DNA from: Pseudomonas sediminis
GTDB taxonomy: Bacteria > Pseudomonadota > Gammaproteobacteria > Pseudomonadales > Pseudomonadaceae
Reading direction: 5' to 3'
DNA: 64,000 nt
Assembly (NCBI RefSeq): GCF_002741105.1
Contig: NZ_NIQU01000011.1
Span: 1 to 64,000, forward strand
Made by a program: the position numbers and the translations under genes. The notes under the pieces were generated by a model. It was not told the DNA's origin. It ran no database searches and saw only the letters and a list, made by a program, of their open reading frames with translations. Of this stretch, positions 16,971 through 25,658 are shown piece by piece (the first letter of the stretch is position 1; the number at the start of each line of letters is the position of its first letter).

Positions 16971-18437
16971 ATGTTTGCACGACCTGCGATACGCATGCGT
17001 TGCGCCAAAGGGCTGTTGGCGATTGGAACCCTCCTGATGCTTGCTGGCTGCGGCGAAGAACCCAAGCCCAGCGTACTTGAGCAGGCAAAGGCGGAGGGTG
17101 AGCTGCGCGTGGTCACTCGTAACAGCCCCGCTACCTACTTCCAGGATCGCAACGGCGCCACCGGTTTCGAATATGAGCTGGCCAAGCGCTTCGCCACCGA
17201 CCTCGGCCTCGAACTGAAGATCGAAACCGCCGACAACCTCGACAGCCTGTTCGCCAGCCTGGACCGCGCCAACGGACCGGTCATGGCTGCCGCCGGCCTG
17301 GTGGACACACCGCAGCGCCAGCGTCAGGCACGCTTCTCCATCCCTTATCTGGAAGTCACGCCGCAGGTCATCTATCGCCAGGGCGAGAGTCGCCCGACCA
17401 AACCCGAAGACCTGGTCGGCAAACGCATTCTGGTGCTGGCCGGCAGCAGTCACGCCGAACAGCTGGCGGCCCTCAAGCTGGAACAGCCGGAGCTGGAGTT
17501 CGAGGTATCCGACGCAGTGGAGGTGGTTGACCTGCTGCGTATGGTCGATGAGGGCCAGATCGATCTGACCCTGGTGGACTCCAACGAACTGGCGATGAAC
17601 CAGGTGTACTTCCCCAACGTGCGCGTTGCCTTCGACCTCGGCGACACCAACACCATGCGCTGGGCAGTGGCGGCCGGCGACGATGACAGTCTGTTGCTGG
17701 AGATCGATGCCTTCCTCAAGCGTTCCGAAGCCAACGGCACCCTGCAGCGCCTGAAGGAACGTTACTACGGTCACGTCGACGTGCTCGGCTATGTCGGTGC
17801 CTACACCTTCGCCCAGCACCTGCAGAAACGCTTGCCGCGTTACGAGAAGATGTTCCGCCAGGCCGCCCACAGCCATCAGATCGACTGGCGCCTGCTGGCG
17901 GCCATGGGCTACCAGGAGTCGCTGTGGCAGCCCAATGCCACGTCCAAGACCGGCGTACGCGGCCTGATGATGCTCACTCAGCGCACTGCCCAGTCGGTCG
18001 GCGTGTCCAACCGCCTCGACCCCAAACAGAGCATCGACGGCGGTGCCCGTTATTTCATTCAGGTGCACCAGCAACTGCCGGAAGGCATCGTCGAGCCGGA
18101 TCGCACTTGGTTCGCACTGGCCGCCTATAACGTTGGCGGCGGTCACCTGGAAGATGCACGCAAGCTGACCGAAGCCGAAGGCCTGGACCCGAACAAGTGG
18201 GCCGATGTGCAGAAGATCCTGCCGCGCCTGGCGCAGAAGCAGTGGTACAGCAAGACCCGCTACGGCTACGCCCGTGGTGGTGAGCCGGTGCACTTCGTAC
18301 GTAACATCCGCCGCTACTACGACATCCTCACCTGGGTGACCCAGCCGCAACTGGAAGGTACGCAAGTTGCCGAGAGCGGCCTCCATGTGCCAGGCATCGA
18401 CAAACGCAAGCCCGAAGAAGAAACCCCGCCGCTCTAA
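16971..18437 (+). CDS. mltF: Membrane-bound lytic murein transglycosylase F
   Basis: MltF is an outer-membrane lipoprotein that cleaves peptidoglycan glycan strands to 1,6-anhydromuropeptides. From the ATG at 16971 there are 488 residues. A lipoprotein signal ends in LMLAGC (Cys about 25). A solute-binding-protein-like domain (residues 40-270; GELRVVTRNSPATYF, GFEYELAKRF) is followed by the SLT catalytic domain (about 290-450) with the catalytic Glu in MGYQESLWQPNA, then GVRGLMML and WFALAAYNVGGGH. A longer frame to 16830 lacks a signal. It is divergent from purL. A decayed copy of its 3' end lies at 26224-26395. Confidence 0.96.
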   Translation: MFARPAIRMRCAKGLLAIGTLLMLAGCGEEPKPSVLEQAKAEGELRVVTRNSPATYFQDRNGATGFEYELAKRFATDLGLELKIETADNLDSLFASLDRANGPVMAAAGLVDTPQRQRQARFSIPYLEVTPQVIYRQGESRPTKPEDLVGKRILVLAGSSHAEQLAALKLEQPELEFEVSDAVEVVDLLRMVDEGQIDLTLVDSNELAMNQVYFPNVRVAFDLGDTNTMRWAVAAGDDDSLLLEIDAFLKRSEANGTLQRLKERYYGHVDVLGYVGAYTFAQHLQKRLPRYEKMFRQAAHSHQIDWRLLAAMGYQESLWQPNATSKTGVRGLMMLTQRTAQSVGVSNRLDPKQSIDGGARYFIQVHQQLPEGIVEPDRTWFALAAYNVGGGHLEDARKLTEAEGLDPNKWADVQKILPRLAQKQWYSKTRYGYARGGEPVHFVRNIRRYYDILTWVTQPQLEGTQVAESGLHVPGIDKRKPEEETPPL

Positions 18438-18441
18438 GCGG

Positions 18442-18909
18442 TCAGAGCAAACTCTGATTTCCCACCGCACAGCGGCTGATCGCCTGCCGCGCCTGTGACA
18501 GACCTTTAAGACGCGTGGCGCACTGCGCCTGACTTGGCATGCGTTCGACCTGCAGATTGGCCTGCTCGTCGATGCTGATCAGATAGGGATGGTTGTAACG
18601 CGCGCGGTCGTTCCAGGCGCTGAAGCGCTGAGTGGTGAACACGCAGCGATAGTCCAGATGCCCGGTAAAGCCCTGAAAGCGATCACGCATGAAGATGTGG
18701 TGATAGCGCTGCCAGTCGCGATCACGCTGACCGACCCGCACAGCCTCCTGGCACTCTTCAAGCGTGGTGATCTGCGGCTCGTGCAGAAAAATGCTCTGCG
18801 CCAGATTGGAACCGCCCAGTTGCACACTGGCGACCAGATACACCTCTGACTGCTCCGCGAACGCTGGCGCAGCTAGAACCGCCAGCAGACTCAACATCCG
18901 TTTGTTCAT
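18442..18909 (-). CDS. Conserved hypothetical exported protein
   Basis: The start MNKRMLSLLAVLAAPAFAEQ gives a short signal peptide with cleavage likely after AFA; an ATG six bases upstream is also possible. The mature part (about 137 residues) has four to five cysteines (LEECQEA, DYRCVF, QAQCATR, ISRCAV), suggesting disulfides in the periplasm, and is rich in aromatic and basic residues. I do not recognise a domain. It sits four bases from the mltF stop, convergent with it, and in the position where other Pseudomonas genomes carry a hypothetical gene between mltF and tadA (from memory). It is absent from the duplicated junction at 26395-26408. Confidence 0.75.
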   Translation of the reverse strand: MNKRMLSLLAVLAAPAFAEQSEVYLVASVQLGGSNLAQSIFLHEPQITTLEECQEAVRVGQRDRDWQRYHHIFMRDRFQGFTGHLDYRCVFTTQRFSAWNDRARYNHPYLISIDEQANLQVERMPSQAQCATRLKGLSQARQAISRCAVGNQSLL

Positions 18910-18930
18910 GCTCATTCCCAGTTACGACGC

Positions 18931-19125
18931 TCAGTCGCGCCGAGCCTTGAAAAATGCTTTCAGCAGCGCCCCACTCTCCTCGTCCAGCAAGCTGCCTTCA
19001 ACCCGCACGCGATGATTGAGAAAGCCCTGATCGAAGAAGCATCCCTGGCTGACAGCCATCCCCGCACTCGGCTCACCGGCGCCGAACAGCACACGGGCGA
19101 TACGTGCATGCACGATGAGGCCAGA
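18931..19125 (-). pseudogene. 3' fragment of tadA (second copy)
   Basis: Translation from the internal ATG at 19113 gives MHARIARVLFGAGEPSAG, then FFDQGFLNHRV and a C-terminal ALLKAFFKARRD. This matches the last 60 residues of the intact TadA at 26408-26884 at roughly three residues in four. Upstream of GLIVHARI the similarity stops and a stop codon is in frame, so the zinc-binding and catalytic half is missing. The 50 bases from the stop codon onward differ from the intact copy at a single position, while the rest is clearly diverged. It marks the left edge of the accessory block. Confidence 0.9.
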
Positions 19126-19293
19126 GCGGCGCCTGCATCGTTACGGAACAAGACGCTAAACCCAGTCGTAACACTGACCACGCGTGCTTGGCATGGAAAC
19201 TTACCAGACACATCTAACAACCGGCCACAGGAACCGTCCGCAAGTGCCTGAAAGCCTGAATCGCCCAGTTCCAGATCAGGCCGGCCGTAAACG
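19126..19293. other. Gene-free spacer
   Basis: No coding region or repeat is recognised between the end of tadA similarity and the terminator of the autotransporter gene. Confidence 0.6.
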
Positions 19294-19321
19294 CTGAGGC
19301 GGGGCCTTTGCCCCGCCTCAG
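19294..19321 (-). terminator. Hairpin downstream of the autotransporter gene
   Basis: A perfect 12-bp GC-rich stem (CTGAGGCGGGGC and complement) with a four-base loop lies 70 bases after the stop at 19391. The T-tract is weak (CGTTTAC), so termination is likely but may be incomplete. Confidence 0.7.
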
Positions 19322-19390
19322 TTGGCCACCTGAAAAGCACATCGATACAGAGTTGAAGTGTTGCCTGTCAGCCTCTTTCCAAGTGAACCA

Positions 19391-22300
19391 TCAGAAACGC
19401 ATCCCCCAGTTCAGCCGCACGCCCTGATCCCTGGCGTTGCTGGCGAACTCCCCCTGATAACTCACGCTCAGTGTCGAGTCAGGCGTGACCTGGAGCGCCG
19501 CACCAACTGCCACCTCCGCCGCATTGCGGGCCAAGGGAGCGCCATGAATGGTAAAGCTGCTGCCCCCCTCGACAAAGGCATGGCGACTGTCCGGCTCAAG
19601 GTCAGCAAACCCATGCTTCCAGCCCAGCGAGCCGTACAGGTTGGCGGTGGTGCCACCCAGGCTGATATCCGTTCCGCTGCGCAGCCCCAGGGTGCTGGAG
19701 CCGGTAGCGGTGTCGTGGGCCTTGATGCGCAGTGCAGCGCTGCCACCGCGCTCCTCGCTCGCCTCGTTGCGCAGGTTGACCCAGGCGATATTGGCGAAGG
19801 GTTGCAGCCAGTAGCCTTCACGTTCGATAAGGTAGCCCAGCTCGGCAAACACCTGCAGGCTGTCGGTGTCGTAGTCGTCGCGCAGCGTCTGACCGAGCAC
19901 CTCGCCTCGCTTGGTCTCCAGTTGGGATCGGGTGTACCCCAAGCCCAGATTCAGGCTGAGCTGATCCCAGTTCTGACCGGCGTAGACCCCAAGGTGGTAG
20001 TTGTCGCTTTCGCCGCTGGAGGTACGGTCATTGACGTCGAAATCGCTGTAGCTGGCACCGCCGAACAGGCCGATGCGCCAGCCATTGCTCAGACGCTTAT
20101 CGATGCCGAGCAACAGCCCTTGCTCGTCGCTGTCCAGCGCTGCCGCATTGCCGTTGCCATCCAGATTCATGCGACCACCGAGCAGCTCGAACCATACGCC
20201 CTGCCCTTCGCTGCGCTCGGTGCTGCGCGTGCGCTGCCGCACGGCGCTGCGTACCTGGCTGGCACTGTCGAGCAGAACGGTTCGAGCACTGGCGTGCACT
20301 TCGCCCGACAGGGCATCCATCGCGGCAAACGCTTGACGCTCGCTCATGTTGAGCACCTGATCGAAGACCGCCTTACCCGCTCCCTGGGTAAAGACTCCCG
20401 TCGCCGTCGAGCGCTGGTTGCGGCTCATGCCAGCCAGGGCAAAGGTCTGCCCGAGGGCGTTATCCAGGCTACTGGTCAGGGTGAGGGCATTACCAACCTG
20501 CCCCAGCACAAAGCTCAGGTAGGCGTAGTCGAAGTCGATGTTCAACCTCTGTGTGCCTTGAACGTCGAGGGTTCCGGCCTCAAGGATGGTGTAGGTAGTA
20601 CCGGCGGCGTAGTTGGAGCCGCTGCCAGCGACCGGCATCACGTGAACGATGGCACCATCCTCGATGGTGGCGGTACCTGTCACATTCACCAGGTCATTGT
20701 TGACACCGGCGACATTGCCACCGTCATTCAGCTCCACCTCCAACGTCGAGCCCGCACCCAGGCTGAAGTCGCTGTTCACATTCAGCGTGCCGATGGAGTT
20801 ACCCGCCGCCACCGTACCGCCAGAAGCGACGTTGAGAGCGCCCAGCGAGCCCGAACCACCGAGCCTGCCGCCCGTCACGTTCACGGTGCCGCCGAGCGCA
20901 TTGTTCACGCTCAGCAGACCGCCACTGAGAATGGTTGTTCCTGCATAGGTAGAGCTGTTTCCGCTCAGGACCAGTTCACCATCGCCATCCTTGGTCAACA
21001 CGCCCACACCCGAGAGGGCCCCAGCATAAGTGCCATTCATACCCTGATCGAACGTCAGCGCGGCATTGTTCACAATGTCGCCCTGCAGAGTTGTCGTGTC
21101 ACCGATCAATGTGCCCGCCGAAACGGTCGTGCCGCCGGTGTAGCTGTTGGCTCCGCTGAGAGTGAGCGTGCCAGCGCCGTCCTTGGTGAAGGCGCCAGTT
21201 CCGGAAAGCGCCCCACTTGCCGTGGCCGCCACACCATTGGCGACGGAAATCGTGCCGTTGTCAGCACCGATCACCACATTATTCTCCACCGTGGTATCAG
21301 CGGTAACGGCAAGCGCCCCTCCATTGAGGGTCAGCAGACTGTCCGATGTACCCAGCGCACTGCCGCTATCGATCGAAAGCGTCCCCGCCAATACCGTCCA
21401 TGGCGTCGTCTCCGCGGTCGAACCGACGAGCGCCATGGTACCGGCACCGATCTTCTCAAAGGCCTCAAAGCCCCTGAAGTTGCCGCTGACGCTGTCGAAT
21501 CGCGAGACGTCAAACTCGCCAGTCACACCGATCGTCAACGTATCGTGTTCCCCGTTCGCGACAACCGCGCCGCCCCGGGAGCCGGCGAGCACGATCAGTT
21601 GGTTGGTGCCACCGGTGAATTCGATGGCGTTGGCCTCGGTTCCATCGGCGCCGACGCCGCCCCAAACGCTGCCAGCAACAGTAACCGTCAGGTTAGAACC
21701 CTGGATGCCAACGCCGCCGGCGCCACCGATGCCATCATCACCCAAGGAGGTGCCGCCGTCGCCACCATCGCCACCGGTGACACTGCCAGTAGCGGTGACT
21801 TCGATGGTTCCGCCATTAAGCGCAAGCAAACCGGCACCGCCCGCGCCACCCGCACTAGCGTTCGTGTTGTTGATGTTCTCGCCACCATCACCACCGGCAC
21901 CGCCGCTGACAGTGCCGGAAATCTGAACACTGCCGCCGGCCTCGAGAACCACGCCAGAGCCGCCAGTGCCGCCGTCGCCCGCGCTGCCGCTTGAGGACGG
22001 GGTCCCACCCGAATCACCGCTGGCACCGCCGTTGCCGCCGCTGCCGCCAGTGACGCTGCCCTCGATGCGGGCTGCTGCATCCTGCGTGAATATCAAGCCG
22101 TCACCACCATTGCCGCCGTCGCCGCCACGGCCCAAGCGGTAACCGGCCGCCGCATCGCCCCCGCGACCGCCATTGCCTCCGGCCCCTCCGGCTACCGAGG
22201 AATCAACGACGAGTTCCACCCCTGCCCCCTGGATGAGGAGGCCAAGCCCGCCGCCGCCACCGCCGCCACCATCGTGACCGGCTTGCGAGTTACTGCCGCC

Positions 22301-23101
22301 GCGACCGCCATTGCCGCCAGCGCCGCCATCACCGCCCTGCACAGTGAACCCGGACAATGTGGCTGGATCGCTGTCCGTGGACACAAAGCCGTAGCCGCCC
22401 ACGCCGCCGCCACCACCGCCGCCGCTGGAAAGGCCTGTGCTGGCGGTCAACGAGCCACCGTTTCCACCGTTTCCGCCCGCCCCGCCCGTTACGTTCGATG
22501 GAAGATCATTGAGAATACCCACACCGCCCGTAGCACCCGCACCGCCGCCACCACCACCACCCGCCCGGGAGTTGTCGTCGCCGCCGTCACCTCCATCTTC
22601 GCCGTCGGCGCCATCCGAAGCCCCTCCGGCGCCGCCGGCCCCGCCAGCGCCATCGTCCACACTACCGCTTTCAGCGCCCGCACCGCCGGCGCCAGCCGCA
22701 TCGATCCCGGCGCCACCGCCACCGCCACCGCCAGTAGTGGTAAAGCCCACCTCCCCTTGGCTGCCATCTCCACCGGCGCCCGTTAGGCTCGACGCTCCGC
22801 CTGAGCCACCACCAAAATTGTCACGCCCACCGCCCTGGCCGCCAGCAGCAGGATCCTGCGCATAGGCGGACATCGACACCGCGCTCCCCAGGGCTACCAT
22901 CGAGATCACGGCAGCATGTAAAGCGCTATAGCGCCAGCTCCACTTTTTAAAAGGCGTGACATCGCAACGAGATGAAACATGTCCTGCAAGGGCGATGGTT
23001 GATTGAGATGAGGCACTTTTTCTTTTGCCTTTGGCTAACTCCCCCACCACTACCCATACCTGGCGAGCAGCACTCCAGACAATCTTATACATCCTGTTCA
23101 T
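19391..23101 (-). CDS. Autotransporter (type Va) with glycine-rich passenger
   Basis: The 1236-residue product begins with an extended signal-peptide region (MNRMYKIVWSAARQVWVVV) and a second, classic hydrophobic segment ending AVSMSAYA near residue 81. A passenger of dense GGxGG repeats covers about residues 85-520. Next come autotransporter-associated beta-strand repeats (KDGAGTLTLSGANSYTGGTT and KDGDGELVLSGNSSTYAGTT, about 530-800). The last roughly 270 residues are a beta-barrel translocator from GVWFELLGGRMN to the terminal aromatic in LNWGMRF. It should be displayed on or released from the outer membrane; no protease or lipase motif is seen, so adhesion or biofilm is the inference. The regulator pair lies 507 bases upstream on the same strand. 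Confidence 0.9.
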   Translation of the reverse strand: MNRMYKIVWSAARQVWVVVGELAKGKRKSASSQSTIALAGHVSSRCDVTPFKKWSWRYSALHAAVISMVALGSAVSMSAYAQDPAAGGQGGGRDNFGGGSGGASSLTGAGGDGSQGEVGFTTTGGGGGGGAGIDAAGAGGAGAESGSVDDGAGGAGGAGGASDGADGEDGGDGGDDNSRAGGGGGGGAGATGGVGILNDLPSNVTGGAGGNGGNGGSLTASTGLSSGGGGGGGVGGYGFVSTDSDPATLSGFTVQGGDGGAGGNGGRGGSNSQAGHDGGGGGGGGLGLLIQGAGVELVVDSSVAGGAGGNGGRGGDAAAGYRLGRGGDGGNGGDGLIFTQDAAARIEGSVTGGSGGNGGASGDSGGTPSSSGSAGDGGTGGSGVVLEAGGSVQISGTVSGGAGGDGGENINNTNASAGGAGGAGLLALNGGTIEVTATGSVTGGDGGDGGTSLGDDGIGGAGGVGIQGSNLTVTVAGSVWGGVGADGTEANAIEFTGGTNQLIVLAGSRGGAVVANGEHDTLTIGVTGEFDVSRFDSVSGNFRGFEAFEKIGAGTMALVGSTAETTPWTVLAGTLSIDSGSALGTSDSLLTLNGGALAVTADTTVENNVVIGADNGTISVANGVAATASGALSGTGAFTKDGAGTLTLSGANSYTGGTTVSAGTLIGDTTTLQGDIVNNAALTFDQGMNGTYAGALSGVGVLTKDGDGELVLSGNSSTYAGTTILSGGLLSVNNALGGTVNVTGGRLGGSGSLGALNVASGGTVAAGNSIGTLNVNSDFSLGAGSTLEVELNDGGNVAGVNNDLVNVTGTATIEDGAIVHVMPVAGSGSNYAAGTTYTILEAGTLDVQGTQRLNIDFDYAYLSFVLGQVGNALTLTSSLDNALGQTFALAGMSRNQRSTATGVFTQGAGKAVFDQVLNMSERQAFAAMDALSGEVHASARTVLLDSASQVRSAVRQRTRSTERSEGQGVWFELLGGRMNLDGNGNAAALDSDEQGLLLGIDKRLSNGWRIGLFGGASYSDFDVNDRTSSGESDNYHLGVYAGQNWDQLSLNLGLGYTRSQLETKRGEVLGQTLRDDYDTDSLQVFAELGYLIEREGYWLQPFANIAWVNLRNEASEERGGSAALRIKAHDTATGSSTLGLRSGTDISLGGTTANLYGSLGWKHGFADLEPDSRHAFVEGGSSFTIHGAPLARNAAEVAVGAALQVTPDSTLSVSYQGEFASNARDQGVRLNWGMRF

Positions 23102-23149
23102 TGCGAAAACCTTTTGCTTTTATCAAATTGAGCTAGCACGCATCGCTTT

Positions 23150-23197
23150 TCTCAGGGCGCAGAAAGTCTGCGCAGACGAAACAAGCGCCCCCTGAGA
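23150..23197. repeat. Nested inverted repeats in the autotransporter leader
   Basis: Outer arms TCTCAGGGCGC (23150-23160) and GCGCCCCCTGAGA (23185-23197) are complementary apart from a two-base bulge. Inside is a perfect 12-base palindrome, GTCTGCGCAGAC (23166-23177). In RNA they could form a cruciform-like hairpin about 50 bases before the start codon. Confidence 0.7.
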
Positions 23198-23238
23198 AAC
23201 AACGAAAACGCGACACTAGCACAACGCGAGAAAAGCTT

Positions 23239-23257
23239 ATGTTTCACCGTGTAACAT
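23239..23257. promoter_or_regulatory. Operator-like near-palindrome
   Basis: ATGTTTCACCGTGTAACAT pairs eight of nine positions around a central base, about 140 bases upstream of the autotransporter start. This is a plausible binding site for a dimeric regulator such as the adjacent response regulator, but no known consensus is matched. Confidence 0.45.
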
Positions 23258-23607
23258 GACAGGAACTTGGCTGATCAACCCTATGCATAAGACAAAAATT
23301 GAAAGTTAAATAATTTCAAGCCCACCAAACTTCATGCATCACGAAGAATCACGCGCACAACAAAGCAACCAAGTACATCCAATAAACCATCAGTAATAAG
23401 CATGGCCACAGCAAAATTCGGCGTCGACTCATAGAACAACATGACGTAGCTACTGGATGGCGGCAGTAATGCCGAAGACCAGCAATGCTCAATCAACAGC
23501 GCCTTCAGGAAAGGACTGTTTTTAGGAGTTCATAAGAAACCGGTTTACATCCCTAAAGCAGGCCTAAGCGCACGACAGCGCTCAAATTATTAAAGCCCCG
23601 ATAAACC

Positions 23608-24294
23608 TCAATGATGCACACGCACCGCTTCGGAAAACAGATAACCGACATTGCGTACGGTCTTGATCGGAATGGCATAATTACCGGTCGTAAAACGTCG
23701 GCGAATGCGGGTGATATGGATATCCAGGCTTCTGCTTTCCGGCGGGTAGTTAGGGACACCCATGGCAGCATACAGTTGCTGCCGGGTGACTGGCTTTCCA
23801 GCCAGAGAGATCAGTCGGCCCAATATGTCTCGCTCGGATTTAGACAACTCATGCGCCTCACCGTCTGGCGTGATCAGCAGCCACTTGGCTGCCTGAAACT
23901 GCCAAGGAGTTGATACTGTTTTCTCAACGCTGCTGTGTCGCTTACAGCGTTGCATCACTGCTAGCAGCTCCCTGATATCGACCGGCTTGGGCAAATAGTA
24001 ATCGGCCCCCGAGGACAAGCCGTTGACGCGATGTTCAACATCACCCAAGGCTGACATCATGATGATCTCGATACGCCTTGTTTGCTTGAGGCGACTGGCG
24101 ATTTGCAAACCGCCCTCGCCGGGCAGATTGACATCCAGCAGCAGCATATCGACCTCGAAACGGCTCATGATGGCATCCATCTGCGTTGCCGAACCGGCCT
24201 CCATGACCTCCATCCCGATACTCTCCAGCACGGCGCGTATGGGTGCACGGAAGTGTGCCTCATCGTCAACGATCAATACGCGCAACTGCTGCAT
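23608..24294 (-). CDS. OmpR-family response regulator
   Basis: The 228-residue protein has a receiver domain (residues 1-118) with the acidic pocket in VDDE, phospho-acceptor D54 in LLLDVNLPG, the Thr/Ser switch position as S81 and K103 in LPKPVD. A winged-helix DNA-binding domain follows (about 130-225; LSKSERDILGRLI, VTRQQLYAAMG, SLDIHITRIRRRF, IKTVRNVGYLF). It overlaps the kinase gene by 22 bases, the mark of a cognate pair. The target is unknown; the autotransporter immediately downstream on the same strand is the obvious candidate. The local base composition is lower in GC than the flanking core. Confidence 0.92.
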   Translation of the reverse strand: MQQLRVLIVDDEAHFRAPIRAVLESIGMEVMEAGSATQMDAIMSRFEVDMLLLDVNLPGEGGLQIASRLKQTRRIEIIMMSALGDVEHRVNGLSSGADYYLPKPVDIRELLAVMQRCKRHSSVEKTVSTPWQFQAAKWLLITPDGEAHELSKSERDILGRLISLAGKPVTRQQLYAAMGVPNYPPESRSLDIHITRIRRRFTTGNYAIPIKTVRNVGYLFSEAVRVHH

Positions 24295-25658
24295 CTAGCC
24301 GCCCCCTCAACAGGTAATGCCACGGAAAAAACAGTTCCCTGCCGACACTCGACACTCACCGCACCACCGTGCAGTTCAACAATCCGTTTGACAAAGAAAA
24401 GCCCCAGCCCTGATCCCTGCGGCTGTGTTTCCGATGATGCGCGATAGTATTTATCAAATATTCGTTTGCGTTCCTGTTCCGCAACACCCTGGCCGTCGTC
24501 AAATACTTCCACGGTTATCGGGGCGGTACTATTCTGCGGCGGGGATAGCAGCCGAACCTCGGTATTTTCGTGTTTGCGTGCAAACTTTCGGGCGTTACTG
24601 ATCAGATTTGAAAACAAAATCGACACAAGGTAGCGATCTCCCTGTATGTGCAGCGCTGGAGGAGCATGCGCATCGACAAATCGAACACCGTACTCCTGAC
24701 TCAAGCCCCTCAATAGTTCGACCAGATCGAGCGACGTCATGAACAATTCATTCTCTTCGATAACAGTCGAGATCCGCTCATCACTCAGGCAGCCATCAAC
24801 CAGATCGCTAAGGCGCAAGGAAGTTTGCTGTATTCGCTCCAAACTTTCTCTAATGAAGGGGGCTGGAGGGTTATCGATCATCGCCACCGCATCGGCATTG
24901 GCCTTGATGATACTCAATGGGGTTTTGAACTCATGAGACAGCATGGCCATGAAGTCTTTCTGCTCACGCAAGGCAATACGCGCGACATCATGGGCCGCCG
25001 TAACCTCCTGCAACTGAAACTTTAATTGCTCACGCAGGCGATCAAAGACAATTACAACAATACCGACCATTACACCAATACTGGTAACTATTCCCAGCAT
25101 GAAGATCAAGTAAGCACTCTTAAAGTCTGACTGACTCATGCTCGGCTGATCCAGAATGAAGAAAATCCTGATCACGCAAAGTAGGGTAGCCGTCGCAAAA
25201 ACGATTGCCAGACCGCGCCGAGATAACTGTATTTGACCTTTCCATAACACCCAGCTGCTCATAAAAGTAAGGCAGCCTATCGCTATTGAGCTGATGAAAA
25301 CGCGCTTACTCAGATCCTCACCATCTAGAAAAATAATAATCAGCGGGTAGAACACAAGTATGATGGCCATTGGCCAACGCCATTCCATGGCGAGATCGCA
25401 GAGCTGCCGTACTGCCTGATAGTAGAACGCGCCTGCGAGAAGATAGGCCGCATTTGACAGCAGAATCGATATCATCGGGTCGATGATGCCACGGGCCAGG
25501 AGAACCATAGGGGTGACCGCCTGACAGGCGCCAGCAATAGCCGCGTGCTTGAGGCCGGGAGTTTCCGGTAACAAACGATAAAGTAAATAAAGCGCGATAG
25601 CTGACAGGCATGAAATGACCGCCATCATCAGAAGTATGGTGTTGAAATCAAGCGCCAC
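24273..25658 (-). CDS. Sensor histidine kinase with multi-pass membrane sensor
   Basis: Translation begins at GTG behind AAGGTAGG; 461 residues. The N-terminal 205 residues form about six or seven membrane helices with very short loops and no periplasmic domain. The phospho-acceptor is H242 in MLSHEFKTPLSIIKANAD, with the N box FSNLISNARKFA and G boxes FDDGQGVAEQE and QGSGLGLFFVKRIV. No PAS or HAMP domain is evident. The membrane-embedded sensor suggests a signal in the membrane or coupling to electron flow (inference). The gene is lower in GC than neighbours, supporting acquisition by transfer. Confidence 0.92.
   Translation of the reverse strand: MALDFNTILLMMAVISCLSAIALYLLYRLLPETPGLKHAAIAGACQAVTPMVLLARGIIDPMISILLSNAAYLLAGAFYYQAVRQLCDLAMEWRWPMAIILVFYPLIIIFLDGEDLSKRVFISSIAIGCLTFMSSWVLWKGQIQLSRRGLAIVFATATLLCVIRIFFILDQPSMSQSDFKSAYLIFMLGIVTSIGVMVGIVVIVFDRLREQLKFQLQEVTAAHDVARIALREQKDFMAMLSHEFKTPLSIIKANADAVAMIDNPPAPFIRESLERIQQTSLRLSDLVDGCLSDERISTVIEENELFMTSLDLVELLRGLSQEYGVRFVDAHAPPALHIQGDRYLVSILFSNLISNARKFARKHENTEVRLLSPPQNSTAPITVEVFDDGQGVAEQERKRIFDKYYRASSETQPQGSGLGLFFVKRIVELHGGAVSVECRQGTVFSVALPVEGAARCSSCAY

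Larger units (their letters stand above)
23102..23607. other. Long spacer upstream of the autotransporter gene
   Basis: These 506 bases between the response regulator stop and the autotransporter start carry no convincing gene and are visibly AT-richer than the core. They hold the nested inverted repeats at 23150-23197 and the operator-like palindrome at 23239-23257, annotated separately. The region presumably contains the autotransporter promoter; I cannot place -35 and -10 boxes with confidence. Confidence 0.6.

Noticed and set aside
19294..19321. Attachment site or integrase-type insertion at the block edge
   Set aside because: The only structure is the terminator hairpin; no integrase, tRNA or direct att repeat is seen, so site-specific integration is not supported.
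19358..21994. 878-codon plus-strand frame opposite the autotransporter
   Set aside because: It mirrors the repetitive gly-rich and beta-repeat codons; no signal, domain or ribosome-binding site.
23281..23330. Possible AT-rich promoter with TTGAAA and an inverted TTTCAA
   Set aside because: No -10 box at suitable spacing on either strand, so it is not reported as a promoter.
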